This document shows positions 43,348 to 64,000 of a stretch of DNA of 64,000 nucleotides, piece by piece. The position numbers and the translations under genes were made by a program. Under the pieces are notes generated by a model, which searched no databases, was not told where the DNA came from, and saw only the letters and a program-made list of their open reading frames with translations. Every line of letters starts with the position of its first letter. Within the stretch, counting starts at the first letter, position 1. The stretch is taken from NCBI GenBank assembly GCA_017311185.1, contig JAESUZ010003107.1:434001-498000 (forward strand), given 5' to 3'. The stretch is from Proteles cristata cristata. Lineage: Eukaryota; Chordata; Mammalia; Carnivora; Hyaenidae.

Positions 43348-44419
43348 AAATAGTTCCATGCCTACTGCAATGCCATAATGGAAATAGCAAGACTATATAG
43401 CACTTTAGTATATGCCAGCCACTGTTCTAAGTGCTTTACATCTATGTACTCATTTACCCTTATGGCACTTATGAAACCATTTTACAGGTGAGAAACTGAG
43501 GCATGGAAAAGCTAAGGGTCACACAACTCATAAGTAGCAGAGCTGGGATTTAAACCCAGGCAGTCTGGCTCCTTTCTGGAGAGCACTTTGGCAAGATGAA
43601 TCATAAGGAGGTTATACTTCCTTCCAACATTAGTTGCTTGTCTTCTGCCACATTTTCTCTGGAAGGGGAAGGGGAAACACATCAGTTTTCAAGCCAGACA
43701 GATCTGAACGTGAATCTGGGCTCAATTCTTTATTATCAGTTGTATGATCTTTATCAAGTTACTTGAAAGTTCTGACCCTTAATTTTCTTTATCTGTAAAA
43801 TGGGAACATTGGTCAGTGTCTCAGAGGGTTGCTGTGAGAATTAAATGCAGCCACATATGAGAAAGACTGGTACCTAGTTTTGCAGTGTTCTCAGTTCCAC
43901 TAGGCTTGGCCTGAATGATCATTTGCTATCCATGCCTCTTTCATGATTCAAATTACTTATTAGGTTCATAACTAGTCCAGATTCCATGTTAAATACCCTA
44001 CTATGAGAGGCTCAAGGGTTGCTCTAATCTATAATTCTATTTTCTTTCCTCTGTGTTTATCACCCTTGACTCTTGTTCTTCTCTCATTCTATTATTTTTT
44101 TTCTCTTTCTCTTTTCTGCTCTTCTTTTCCTATAGGAACAATCTTTCTTTTGGTCTTTTTCCCCTCTAAATTGACTGAATTGAGAGGGAATGGACAATGG
44201 TTTATGTGCTAAATTTACAAGAACAATGTAGTCATGAAGATAATAAGACACATTAATGTCTAGTGTTGACAAATATGGGAAGGCACTCTCCACATTGCTG
44301 GTAGCTTATAAATTGATGTAACTTTTTCAGCAATATGAATCAAAATATGTAAGTGTATATACTCTTTGAACCGGAAAGTCTAATTCTGGGAAATTGTTCC
44401 AGGAAATAATCATCGTCCA

Positions 44420-44880
44420 TATGATCTTTCTATCAATTAGCTTTTGCTGCATAACAACCCTCTCCAAACTTTGTGGGTTTAAATAGCAAACATTTATTAT
44501 TTCTTATGTTCTGCAGGTCAATTGGGTGGTTGTTTAGTTCAGTTCAGCTCAGCTAGAGTTGGATGGCCTATCTGGATGGCTTCACTGACATGTTTGAGCC
44601 TCTGTCGGGATGACTAGACCCCATCTCTATATGGTGTCTCCTTCTCCAGTAGGAAAAACCAGGCTCCTTCATATGGTGGTGTCAGGCTTCCCAGTAACAA
44701 AAAATAGGGCAAGCCTCAGTACATAAACGGTTTTCAAGCCTCTGCCTGCCCGACACTTGCTAATGTCCCTACAGGGCAAAGCAAGTAAGATGGTCAAGCC
44801 CAGATTCAGGAAGGGAGAAACAGAATTTACTACTTGACTGGGAACATTTTTTTCCTAAAACATTTGTCCATCACAGCACT
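44420..44880. repeat. Ancient interspersed repeat, family not assigned
   Basis: The stretch TTAGCTTTTGCTGCATAACAA...AAACTTTGTGGGTTTAAATAG...GGTCAAGCCCAGATTCAGG has phrases common to old mammalian interspersed repeats of the LTR or DNA-transposon type. I cannot name the family with confidence. No open frame is present. Confidence 0.4.
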
Positions 44881-45110
44881 GTCCATAATAACAACAAAAA
44901 CAAGTAGAAAGGGAACAAAAAAAATTATAGGTCTTTTTGAATTAATCAAACATCCATACAATGGGATAACCATGCAACATTTACAAACGACTGAAAGGAA
45001 GAGTTAATTCTATGGGGAAATCTTCTCCATATAGAATTAAGTGGGAGAGTAAAAGGGTTACAAAATCTTATTTTTGTGAAGCAAAAAAAAAGTATAAAGC
45101 ACAGATTTTA

Positions 45111-45319
45111 TCTACTTTTTTTTTGTTTATTTGTTTTCAGAGAGAGAGAGAACATCTCTCAAGTACAAGTGGAGAGGAGCAGAGAGAGAATCCCAGGCAG
45201 TCTCTGAGCTGCCAGCACAGAGCCTGAGCAGGGCTTGATCTCACCAAGTGAACCATGAGATCCTGACCTGAGCCGAAATCAAGTCAGTTGCTTAATTGAC
45301 TGAGTTATGCAGGTGCCCC
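45111..45319 (-). mobile_element. CanSINE, antisense (left arm of an inverted pair)
   Basis: Diverged antisense copy from TTTTTTTTGTTTATTTG to the head complement TGAGTTATGCAGGTGCCCC. It is separated by about 30 bases from the sense copy at 45,352, head to head. Confidence 0.85.
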
Positions 45320-45351
45320 TAAAAAGCACAGATTTTAAAAAGAGATTGGAT

Positions 45352-45563
45352 GGGGCGCCTGGGTGGCTCAGTCGGTTGAGCATCCGACTTTGGCTCAGGT
45401 CATGATCTCACAGTTTGTGGGTTTCAGCCCTGCATCGGGCTCTGTGCTGACAGCTCAGAGCCTAGAGCCTGCTTCCAATCCTATGTGTCCCTCTCTCTCT
45501 GCCCCTCCCCTGCTCCTGATCTGTCTCTATCTCTCAAAAATAAATAAATGTTAAAAGAAATTT
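45352..45563 (+). mobile_element. CanSINE, common subfamily (right arm of an inverted pair)
   Basis: Sense copy GGGGCGCCTGGGTGGCTCAG with TTTGGCTCAGGTC and GTGCTGACAGCTC, ending TCTCAAAAATAAATAAATG. A likely imperfect duplication AAAGAGATTGGA/AAAGAGATGGGA flanks it. Confidence 0.92.
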
Positions 45564-46334
45564 TTAAAAAAGAGATGGGAAGGACAGCAATAAAATGTTA
45601 ATATATCTAATGATGAGAGTACTTCTAACTTCTTCCTTATGCTTTCCTGTATACAGTTAACAATTCTATTGTCCTGCACTTACCTAAGCACTTCACATAT
45701 GTTAATTTAATCCTCACAATGACCCAATAAGATATAGTCTATCAGTATCATTGCCCCTATTTTACAGATGAGGAACCTAAGACACAAGGAAGCTTACTAA
45801 CATACCCAAAGTCACACATCAGGTAGAAGGCAGATCCTTGATTTGATTCTAAACTCTATGCTCTTTTAACTATTATTCTTTCTTCTAAGTCAAGTGATTT
45901 GTCTGGGACCAGAGTGTGGTGTTTGGTAAATGGACTATATCATTGGTTTTAAACCTTTAAAAATCATCAAAACCTTTTTATTGCAAAAGTAATAAAAAAG
46001 ATCTTTCTATAATTTATATGCATTTACATACCTAAACACACTGTGTGTATGTGTGGGTATGCATCTATGTGTGTGTATACTTTTTCCTCATATATGAAAT
46101 TACACTCTACCCTCATTATTTGGTGACATTTGGCAGGCGTTGGAGACCTTACCATGTCGATCTACACAGATCTGCCTTATTCTTTTTTTTTTGTGATTTA
46201 TCAGCTTCTGCTAAATAAAATGAGTCCCAGAAATACTCTCATGGTATGGACTTCCTTTGATAGGCTGGGAGCAAACAGCCCCCAGAGAGAGTTTAAGAAA
46301 AGAGAAACATAGTCATGAGAGATGTAAAAAGATG

Positions 46335-46795
46335 ACCCAAACCTATTTGTAACAGATTGTATTCTGTAACAGATTGCAGTAACAAAGTACCACAAACTGG
46401 GTGGCTTAAAACAACAGAAAATTATTCTATCACAGTTCTGGAGGTGAAAAATCCAAAATCAAAGTAGTGGCAGGACCATACACCCCGGGAAGGCTCTGCG
46501 GAAGACTCTTTGCCTCTTCCAGCTCCATCTTGCCGCTGTCAATCGTCAGTGCTCCTTGGCTTGGCTCCCCTTCCTCACATAACATTTCACCCTGTGTGTA
46601 TGTCTTTGTGCATCTATCTTCTTATAAAAACATCAGTGACTGGATTTAGGACCTACCCTAATCCAGTATGACCTCATCTTAGTTGAACTAACTACATCTG
46701 CAAAGACCTTGTTTCCAAATAAGGTTACATTCTGAGGTTCTAGGTGGACAGGAATTTTAGGGGCCTCCTATTCAACTTGCTACACAGGTCTAAAG
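46335..46795 (-). mobile_element. MaLR/MLT-type solo LTR, antisense
   Basis: The plus strand shows ACAAAGTACCACAAACTGGG, a TTCTGGAGGTGAAAAATCC segment, CTTATAAAAACATCAGTGAC, CCTAATCCAGTATGACCTC and CCAAATAAGGTTACATTCTG in order. These are the complement of the hallmark blocks of mammalian MaLR (ERVL-related) LTRs. It is an old endogenous-retrovirus-derived LTR with no coding part. Confidence 0.65.
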
Positions 46796-47033
46796 TTTCC
46801 ACCTTAATAAAAGTGGCAATATTACTCAATTGACAAAAAGCATAGTATTCTGTTTAGAACATATGGATCAAGTCCACTAGGTTTTGAGGAACTTCCAGTT
46901 GAGAAATTCAATGCACTGTCACAAAAGTTCAAACAAACTTAATTTCATATTAGCTGTGAAAATGAATTTCATCGCAATGGTAGGGATGCAAAACTTTAGA
47001 ATTTTAAGTAGAGGATAATAATTTAAAGACCTC

Positions 47034-47238
47034 CCTCTGCCTGGTGGCTCAGTAAGTTAAGTGCCCAACTTCAGCTCAGGTTATGATCTTCTAGTTTGTG
47101 ACTTCGAGCCCCACATCTGTCTCTGTGCTGACAGCTCAGAGCCTGGAGTTGGCTTCAAATTCTGTCTCTGCTCCTCCCCTGCTTGTGCTTTGTCTCTATC
47201 TCTCAAAAATAAATAAACATTAAAAAATTTTTAAAAAG
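47034..47238 (+). mobile_element. CanSINE, 5'-truncated
   Basis: Sense copy starting within the head at CTGCCTGGTGGCTCAGTAAG, with GTGCTGACAGCTC and the tail TCTCAAAAATAAATAAACA. The first few bases of the usual head are missing. Confidence 0.85.
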
Positions 47239-47739
47239 GACCCCCGTCCAACATTTTTACAACATAACTGTAGCTTATATAATGCTGTATCATTCAGATT
47301 TTGCACTTAGGTCTTTTGCTTTAATCATGACCTAGCACACACAGCAGGGCCTGGAATAAGATTATTTAAGAAGGAGTTAACCAAATAAATTCCAAGTTAA
47401 ATTGTTATTCTTCCAATCTTTTCATTCTGGAGGCAGACAAGAGAATAACTGCAATTCCCCAACAGCACTCTCATCTCATGCTTAGCAAGAACTTTCATGG
47501 TCCTTTTAGCACTTTTGGTGAGGGGAAGCTCATTACCCCCTGAGACAACCCACCTCACATCAGGACAACAATTTCATCTACAAAACTGTCCTTAATGTAG
47601 CTTCTATCATCTCTAATGTTTCAGAGGCTCAGAGATATACATAGTATGCAAACACATGAGAAGCTTAGAAGGATATATATTAAAGTTTCATGTGATTTTC
47701 TGTGTTTTCCTGAAATGTTACTAGTACAAATCAACGAAT

Positions 47740-47850
47740 TTTTAAAAACATTTTATTTTTAAGTAATCTCTACACCCAAAGTGGGGCTTGAACCTACAAC
47801 CCCAAGATCAAGAGTCTCACACTCCACCAACTGAGCCAGACAGATGCCCC
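47740..47850 (-). mobile_element. Older tRNA-derived SINE, antisense
   Basis: From TTTTATTTTTAAGTAATCTC through ACCCAAAGTGGGGCTTGAAC to CAACTGAGCCAGACAGATGC. This is the complement of an older SINEC form, like the fragment at 11,371. Confidence 0.75.
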
Positions 47851-48489
47851 AAAATGAATGTATTTTTTTTTAGATTAAAATAATTGAAAGATTTTTGTTT
47901 TACATATTCAGTGTTAATGATCTATTACATTATGAAAACAATTCAGGGTCCTATGAATGTATTTTTTAAAACTATAATTGTAAAGCCTTAAGTTGAAGGT
48001 CACAAGAAAGTGGCAGAGCCAGACTGGAACCTATTGCTAGACAACTTCCAAAGGGGTTAGAATTTTCTAGACTCTCTCCTAGTGACCCTGAACTCCAGCG
48101 TCTTGTCCTTCCAGGTCTCAGGGCTCCTTTCTTTCCAGCTGGGCCTCCACCTCCAGCTTTGGCCCTCATCCCAGAGAGCAGGACGCAGCTGAGGAGGACT
48201 TGATAGGGATGGGACTCCAGGTCTGGGGTCCTGAATGAACACCCAGAGAGGTATTCTCTGAGACTACTCCCACCCCCAATCTTGGTCCTTGAAGGCAGCC
48301 AAAATTGCATTAACCTCTGCATCCCTAGGGGTAGCACTTGGTGAGGAGTTGTGGGAAGAAGGAGACCCATCACCGGGCAGCTTCACTAACTGTAATTTGA
48401 AGGGAAGGAAGTAAAGCGCTTCGGAGACAGTGGATCCCAGCAAGTGGAGACCCCTCCGCCTGGGGTATGGACAGGATGTACGAGATGAT

Positions 48490-49599
48490 TATTACCCTGA
48501 TCATTGCTGTCGTCACCCCGCCCCCTCAAGGCCAGTGATTGCGCCAGAGCCCCTGCGCACTAGCAAGAAGGTGACGCTGCCGCTGACGGCCAGCTGGGGG
48601 TAAGGGAGAGACGAGGGAGCCTTCCCGTCGGTGCAGCGAGAACTGCCATGTGATTCTCCGCACCGACGGCAGACGTACCCTCTGTCCCTCCCCATCTGCC
48701 TCTGGATACCCACAGGCTTGCGCCCCGTCCTCAGGCGCTCCGGGCTTCCCCGAGTCACCTGCAGCCAGGGCGCGCCCCGCGTCGCCGCCATTCATTTCCT
48801 CCTGCACAGCGCGCGCAGCCCGAGCCTCCAGAGCCGAGAGATCTGCGGGGCGCGGCAGGCGCTTGGAGTTGGAGTTTCGGCTTGAGCGCAGCAGGGTTGA
48901 GGGTCTACCCTGGTGAGGGCCCGTGGGTCCAGTAGCGACATTCCTCCTAGGAGAGACCGAAATACACAGAGACTCAGGAGGGGAAACCGTGGCACGTCGG
49001 TACGGAGGCCAAGCGTGGAGACAGACGGAAGGGCAGAGACACCTAGGAGACAGATGTAGACCATGACACAAAGCGATACGGGGCGCAGAGACAGATACAG
49101 ACACACACAGAGAGAGTGATATACAGATAGGCAGAGACAGACAGAGGAGGGCCGAGAAATACTCCAGATAAACAGTTTAAGACCCAAAGACCAACCCGAC
49201 GCAAACGCGCCAACGGCGGTGACACCACTCACCCGCCCGCTTGAGCTCTTCCCCAATCCGCGGGTTCTCTCCCGGTCCAGCACTCAGTACAGGACCCAGC
49301 CGCCCCTCCCAGCGAGTTGCCCAGGCCCCCTCTTTCAAACGCCGCGCAGGCTCCAGGCTCCAGGCCCCGACACGCCCCCCAATTCCCAGTCCCCCTAGCT
49401 CGCCTCCCTAGACTCCCGGCCAGACCCTCCTCCCTCTCCTCGGTTGCGGGGCTCGCTCCCGCCCCGCGCCTCCCCAGTCCCGCCTCTCCCGACCAGACCC
49501 TGCACCCGTTGGCCGGTACGATTCCCAGCCGCCACTCCCGCCTTTGTGCAGAACCCTCCCACTAACGCTCTCTGCCCTCGTTTGAGCGCTGGGCGCGCT

Positions 49600-49600
<1 letters not shown>
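48490..49600. other. CpG-rich flank upstream of CAMK2N2
   Basis: CpG-dense DNA extends over 1 kb upstream of the CAMK2N2 first exon. A GACAGA/ACACAGAGA-rich simple stretch runs at about 48,960-49,150. A 192-codon minus-strand open frame (48,526-49,104) crosses the island. It includes a locally protein-like segment but also the simple repeat, and I recognise no homologue. It may mark a divergent non-coding transcript. Confidence 0.5.
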
Positions 49601-51064
<1,464 letters not shown>

Positions 51065-51472
51065 ACGCGCCGGCTCGGGCGGCGGGCTCCGGGCCCAGCC
51101 CCGCAGCGGCCAGGAGCGCGGGCCGGCGATGCGGCTGCCGGCGCCCCCCGCCCCGGCCCAGGCGCCCGCGGGCGGGGGCTGCAGGGCCGCGCCGACTCCG
51201 GGTTGGAGTCGCTGCCGCCGCCGCCCGGCACTCCGGAGCTGTCCGCTTCAGCACCACGGCGGCGGCGGGGGCGGGGGCGCGGACCCGCCCGGAGTCCGCC
51301 GCCGCGCTCATGCACTTTAGAACCTCGGGCCGCAGCCCCACCCCGCACACCGGAACGGACACAGAGACCCGCGGCCCTCGGCCCCCGACCCGCCCCCTCC
51401 CGCACGACTCCCCTGCCCCGCCCCTCTCCGGCCGGTCTGGTCCGCAGAGCCGGCTGCCGGCCGGGGTCTATC

Positions 51473-51493
51473 CGCGTGCGCGCGCGCGCGCGC
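51473..51493. repeat. Alternating CG tract (Z-DNA-prone)
   Basis: CGCGTG followed by a pure (CG)n run of about 14 bases in the CAMK2N2 3' UTR. Alternating purine-pyrimidine CG is the most favourable Z-DNA sequence. Confidence 0.85.
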
Positions 51494-52020
51494 AGCCAGG
51501 GATGTTTGGCTGCGTATTTGCATGAGCTTCCCACCTACCTGAGCCCAGCCCTCCAGGCTGCTCTTCTCTCCCACCCCTGTCTGGCGTGACCCCAGCCTTA
51601 GCCTCTTTCTAAGGGACTTCCTCAGCACATTTGTATTTTTATATCCGACTCTTTGTTTACTGGCTCCCCTCATGGTTCGTGCCCTCCCTCCCCCACAGTC
51701 TCGGCCACGCTCCTCTGCGCCTGGCAGATAGGATGGGTGTTGAGTCTGAGATGGAACAAGCCCCCAACATGGTAACCAACCACATGGCCAGTTTGCCCAG
51801 GCCTGACCCCAGGCGGCTCTCTGGCAGACCCCTCCTCTCAAGGTATCACCTTCCAAGGGTCCAGGTCTGATTTTACCTTGGACCCCTGCATCCTACCCCT
51901 GGGAACCCAAGTGAGGACTGCTCTGCACCTTTGGATGACACCTGTGGCCCTGGAGATGTTTTCAACCCAGGGGTGTCCTTTGTAAATGTTCCTCCATCCT
52001 CACTGTACCAGGAGTGTGTG

Positions 52021-52026
52021 AATAAA
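52021..52026 (+). terminator. CAMK2N2: CAMK2N2 polyadenylation signal
   Basis: Canonical AATAAA with a GU-rich stretch 15-25 bases downstream, which sets cleavage near 52,040. Confidence 0.9.
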
Positions 52027-52707
52027 CACAGACCTCCCTGTGTGTGTGTGGCCACTGCTTTGGTCTGCTTAGGAGCCAGGCCAAAATGGCTCCAATCCCT
52101 TTTGGGGAGGGGGGCAGATAACTTGGGAATATCAAGTGCATGTCGCTGGTAGGGGAGGGTTGCCAAGTAAACACAGGCAGGCCAGTCTGGCTTGAGGACA
52201 TCATTACAATATAGCTTCCTTTGGTAAACATAAAACCTAATCGGGATAGGTCACTAGAGCTGGGGCTGGAACTGGGATCAGAAGCAAAAAGCAATTGATT
52301 CAAAGTCTGCAGCCTTCTGTAGATAGATCCAGGTTGAATGGGGGTCAATAATAGGCCCCAGGGATGCAGGTCTCTGAGTCTGGCTGGCATGTGGAACAGT
52401 TAGTTGTGCTGAGCTTTGCCCTAGGGGATGAATCATTGGTAGTTCAGTAGGGTAGGGGAGGAAGTTGGGGAATCCAGGAGAGATCTGAGGAACCTAAGAA
52501 GGAAACCAGAAACTTTGGCTTTAGGATCTAGTTTAACCCGGGCTATACTGTTTCAGGTGGGGTTGCTCCCATCAGTTCTATTTTAGGCATGGGGCCTCTG
52601 GGATTGTGAGCACCTTGAATCCAACCCTAAGCCCTGAATCAGGAATTCCAAGTACTTGAAGAACCCAGGGAAGAAGGCAAGGAGGACTGGAGGACATGCC
52701 TCTGGCC

Positions 52708-63354
<10,647 letters not shown>

Positions 63355-63363
63355 ATATCCTTT
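63355..63363 (+). promoter_or_regulatory. ALG3: U12-type AT-AC splice donor of ALG3
   Basis: The exon ends ...ACACCCAATC and the intron starts ATATCCTTT, identical to the consensus 5' splice site of minor-spliceosome (U12) AT-AC introns. No GT is available where the coding frame requires the junction. Splitting a Gln codon as C|AG here restores the conserved N-Q-I of the family. The branch site and acceptor lie outside the window. Confidence 0.85.
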
Positions 63364-63549
63364 AAATCATGGGAAGGTAAGTCTTGCCCTCTCCAGGTAC
63401 CGCTGGGGTCCTGGTCTGTCAGCCCTGGTGCCTGGTGATCTGGGGGAGGGAAAGAAGGTACCAGTACTAGCTAGAGGCCCTGTTCTTGGAGTAGAACTGT
63501 TCCTTCCTCCACTGTGTACCATTATGTTAATGAGTACTTTACATATTTA

Positions 63550-63810
63550 AGTGCATTTTATTCTTAATTTTAAATATTATTTGATTTGCCATTATGAGTA
63601 CTCACTCTGCCTGGTGTTATCCTAACAGATTTACATACATTCTAACGTGTAAAGCTCACAGGAGACTCTGAAATAAGGAGGGTTTTGTTTGTTTGTTTAT
63701 TCTCATTTCACAGATGACAAAATCAGGGCATTGAGGAGTTTAAGTAACTTACCCAGGTCACACAGCTTGTACGTGATGGATTTAAACTCTCTAGGCCTTA
63801 TGGCCCTAGT
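63550..63810. repeat. MIR-like ancient SINE remnant
   Basis: In the last ALG3 intron, CTCATTTCACAGATGACAAAATC...GTAACTTACCCAGGTCACACAGCTTGTACGTGATGG...is a clear MIR core. The rest of the intron to 64,000 shows nothing else recognisable. Confidence 0.7.
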
Positions 63811-64000
63811 ATTACTGTCTCCACATTAGAATGAGGAACAGATCTGGAGAAGTTAAAAAAATTGTCCAAAAGTATGCATTTCAAAATGGCGGAGCCAGAG
63901 GGCTCTCTGACCCCAAAACCTTTGCCTTGCCCCTTTGCTTTGGAACCTCCCTCTCCCCTCCCCCATCCCAATACCCGCCCCTTCTGCTCCTGCCCTTGGC

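Larger units (their letters stand above)
41420..48490. other. Interval between the ECE2 and CAMK2N2 promoters
   Basis: No coding exon recognised. Contents are a CA-rich stretch (about 41,755-41,935), MIR-like remnants (43,390-43,570; 45,690-45,860), an unassigned ancient repeat (44,420-44,880), a MaLR-type LTR (46,335-46,795), and SINEs at 43,133, 45,111, 45,352, 47,034 and 47,740. On the minus strand this is part of the intron of the possible EEF1AKMT4-ECE2 read-through. Confidence 0.75.
51065..52045 (+). other. CAMK2N2: CAMK2N2 3' UTR
   Basis: About 980 bases from the stop codon to a poly(A) signal AATAAA at 52,021-52,026, followed by a TGTGTGTGTG-rich element (about 52,041-52,050) typical downstream of cleavage sites. 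The first half is extremely GC-rich and includes an alternating CG run at 51,473-51,493. Confidence 0.85.

Noticed and set aside
46335..46795. Possible retroviral coding remnant
   Set aside because: Only LTR-type blocks are present; no open frame or internal region accompanies them.

Overview
The window is mammalian nuclear DNA, most likely from a feliform carnivoran. The main clue is about twenty tRNA-derived carnivore SINEs (CanSINE/SINEC type, a 5' end near GGGCGCCTGGGTGGCT with pol III A and B boxes, then a CT-rich stretch and an A-rich tail). The coding exons read through cleanly against known mammalian proteins and give the gene order of human 3q27.1 in inverted orientation: EIF4G1, PSMD2, ECE2, CAMK2N2, EEF1AKMT4, ALG3. 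Species cannot be fixed from sequence alone. Several SINEs form a distinct, young-looking subfamily.

Layout: 1-8,220 is the 5' part of EIF4G1 (minus strand, first 755 codons, running off the left edge), with a CpG-island promoter. 8,420-13,740 is intergenic and holds SINEs and a broken FAU (FUBI-RPS30) retrocopy. 13,740-22,900 is PSMD2 complete (minus, 21 coding exons, 908 aa). 26,070-41,150 is ECE2 complete (minus, 19 coding exons, 765 aa in the longest locally initiated form). 49,956-52,045 is CAMK2N2 complete (plus, two exons, 79 aa) in a large CpG island. 52,708-58,658 is EEF1AKMT4 complete (minus, three coding exons, 255 aa). 59,431 to the right edge is ALG3 (plus, seven exons, 336 codons plus one base), continuing outside the window.

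The genes are mainly housekeeping: translation initiation (EIF4G1), 26S proteasome base (PSMD2), ER N-glycan assembly (ALG3) and eEF1A lysine methylation (EEF1AKMT4). Two have neuronal or secretory roles: the peptide-processing metalloprotease ECE2 and the CaMKII inhibitor CAMK2N2. Three arrangements stand out. EEF1AKMT4 and ECE2 lie in the same direction with phase-matched exons, so a methyltransferase-protease read-through of 883 aa is possible, and CAMK2N2 sits antisense inside the read-through intron. EEF1AKMT4 and ALG3 are head to head and may share a promoter region. The last ALG3 exon in view ends in a textbook U12-type AT-AC donor with a competing strong GT donor 22 nt downstream that would create a premature stop.

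No previously undescribed biological system was found. The best leads are the ALG3 minor-intron donor, the SINE pair lodged at an ECE2 splice acceptor, and the distinctive SINE subfamily. Coordinates of coding exons come from reading splice sites and checking phase by hand. Transcript ends, transcription starts and repeat boundaries are approximate.
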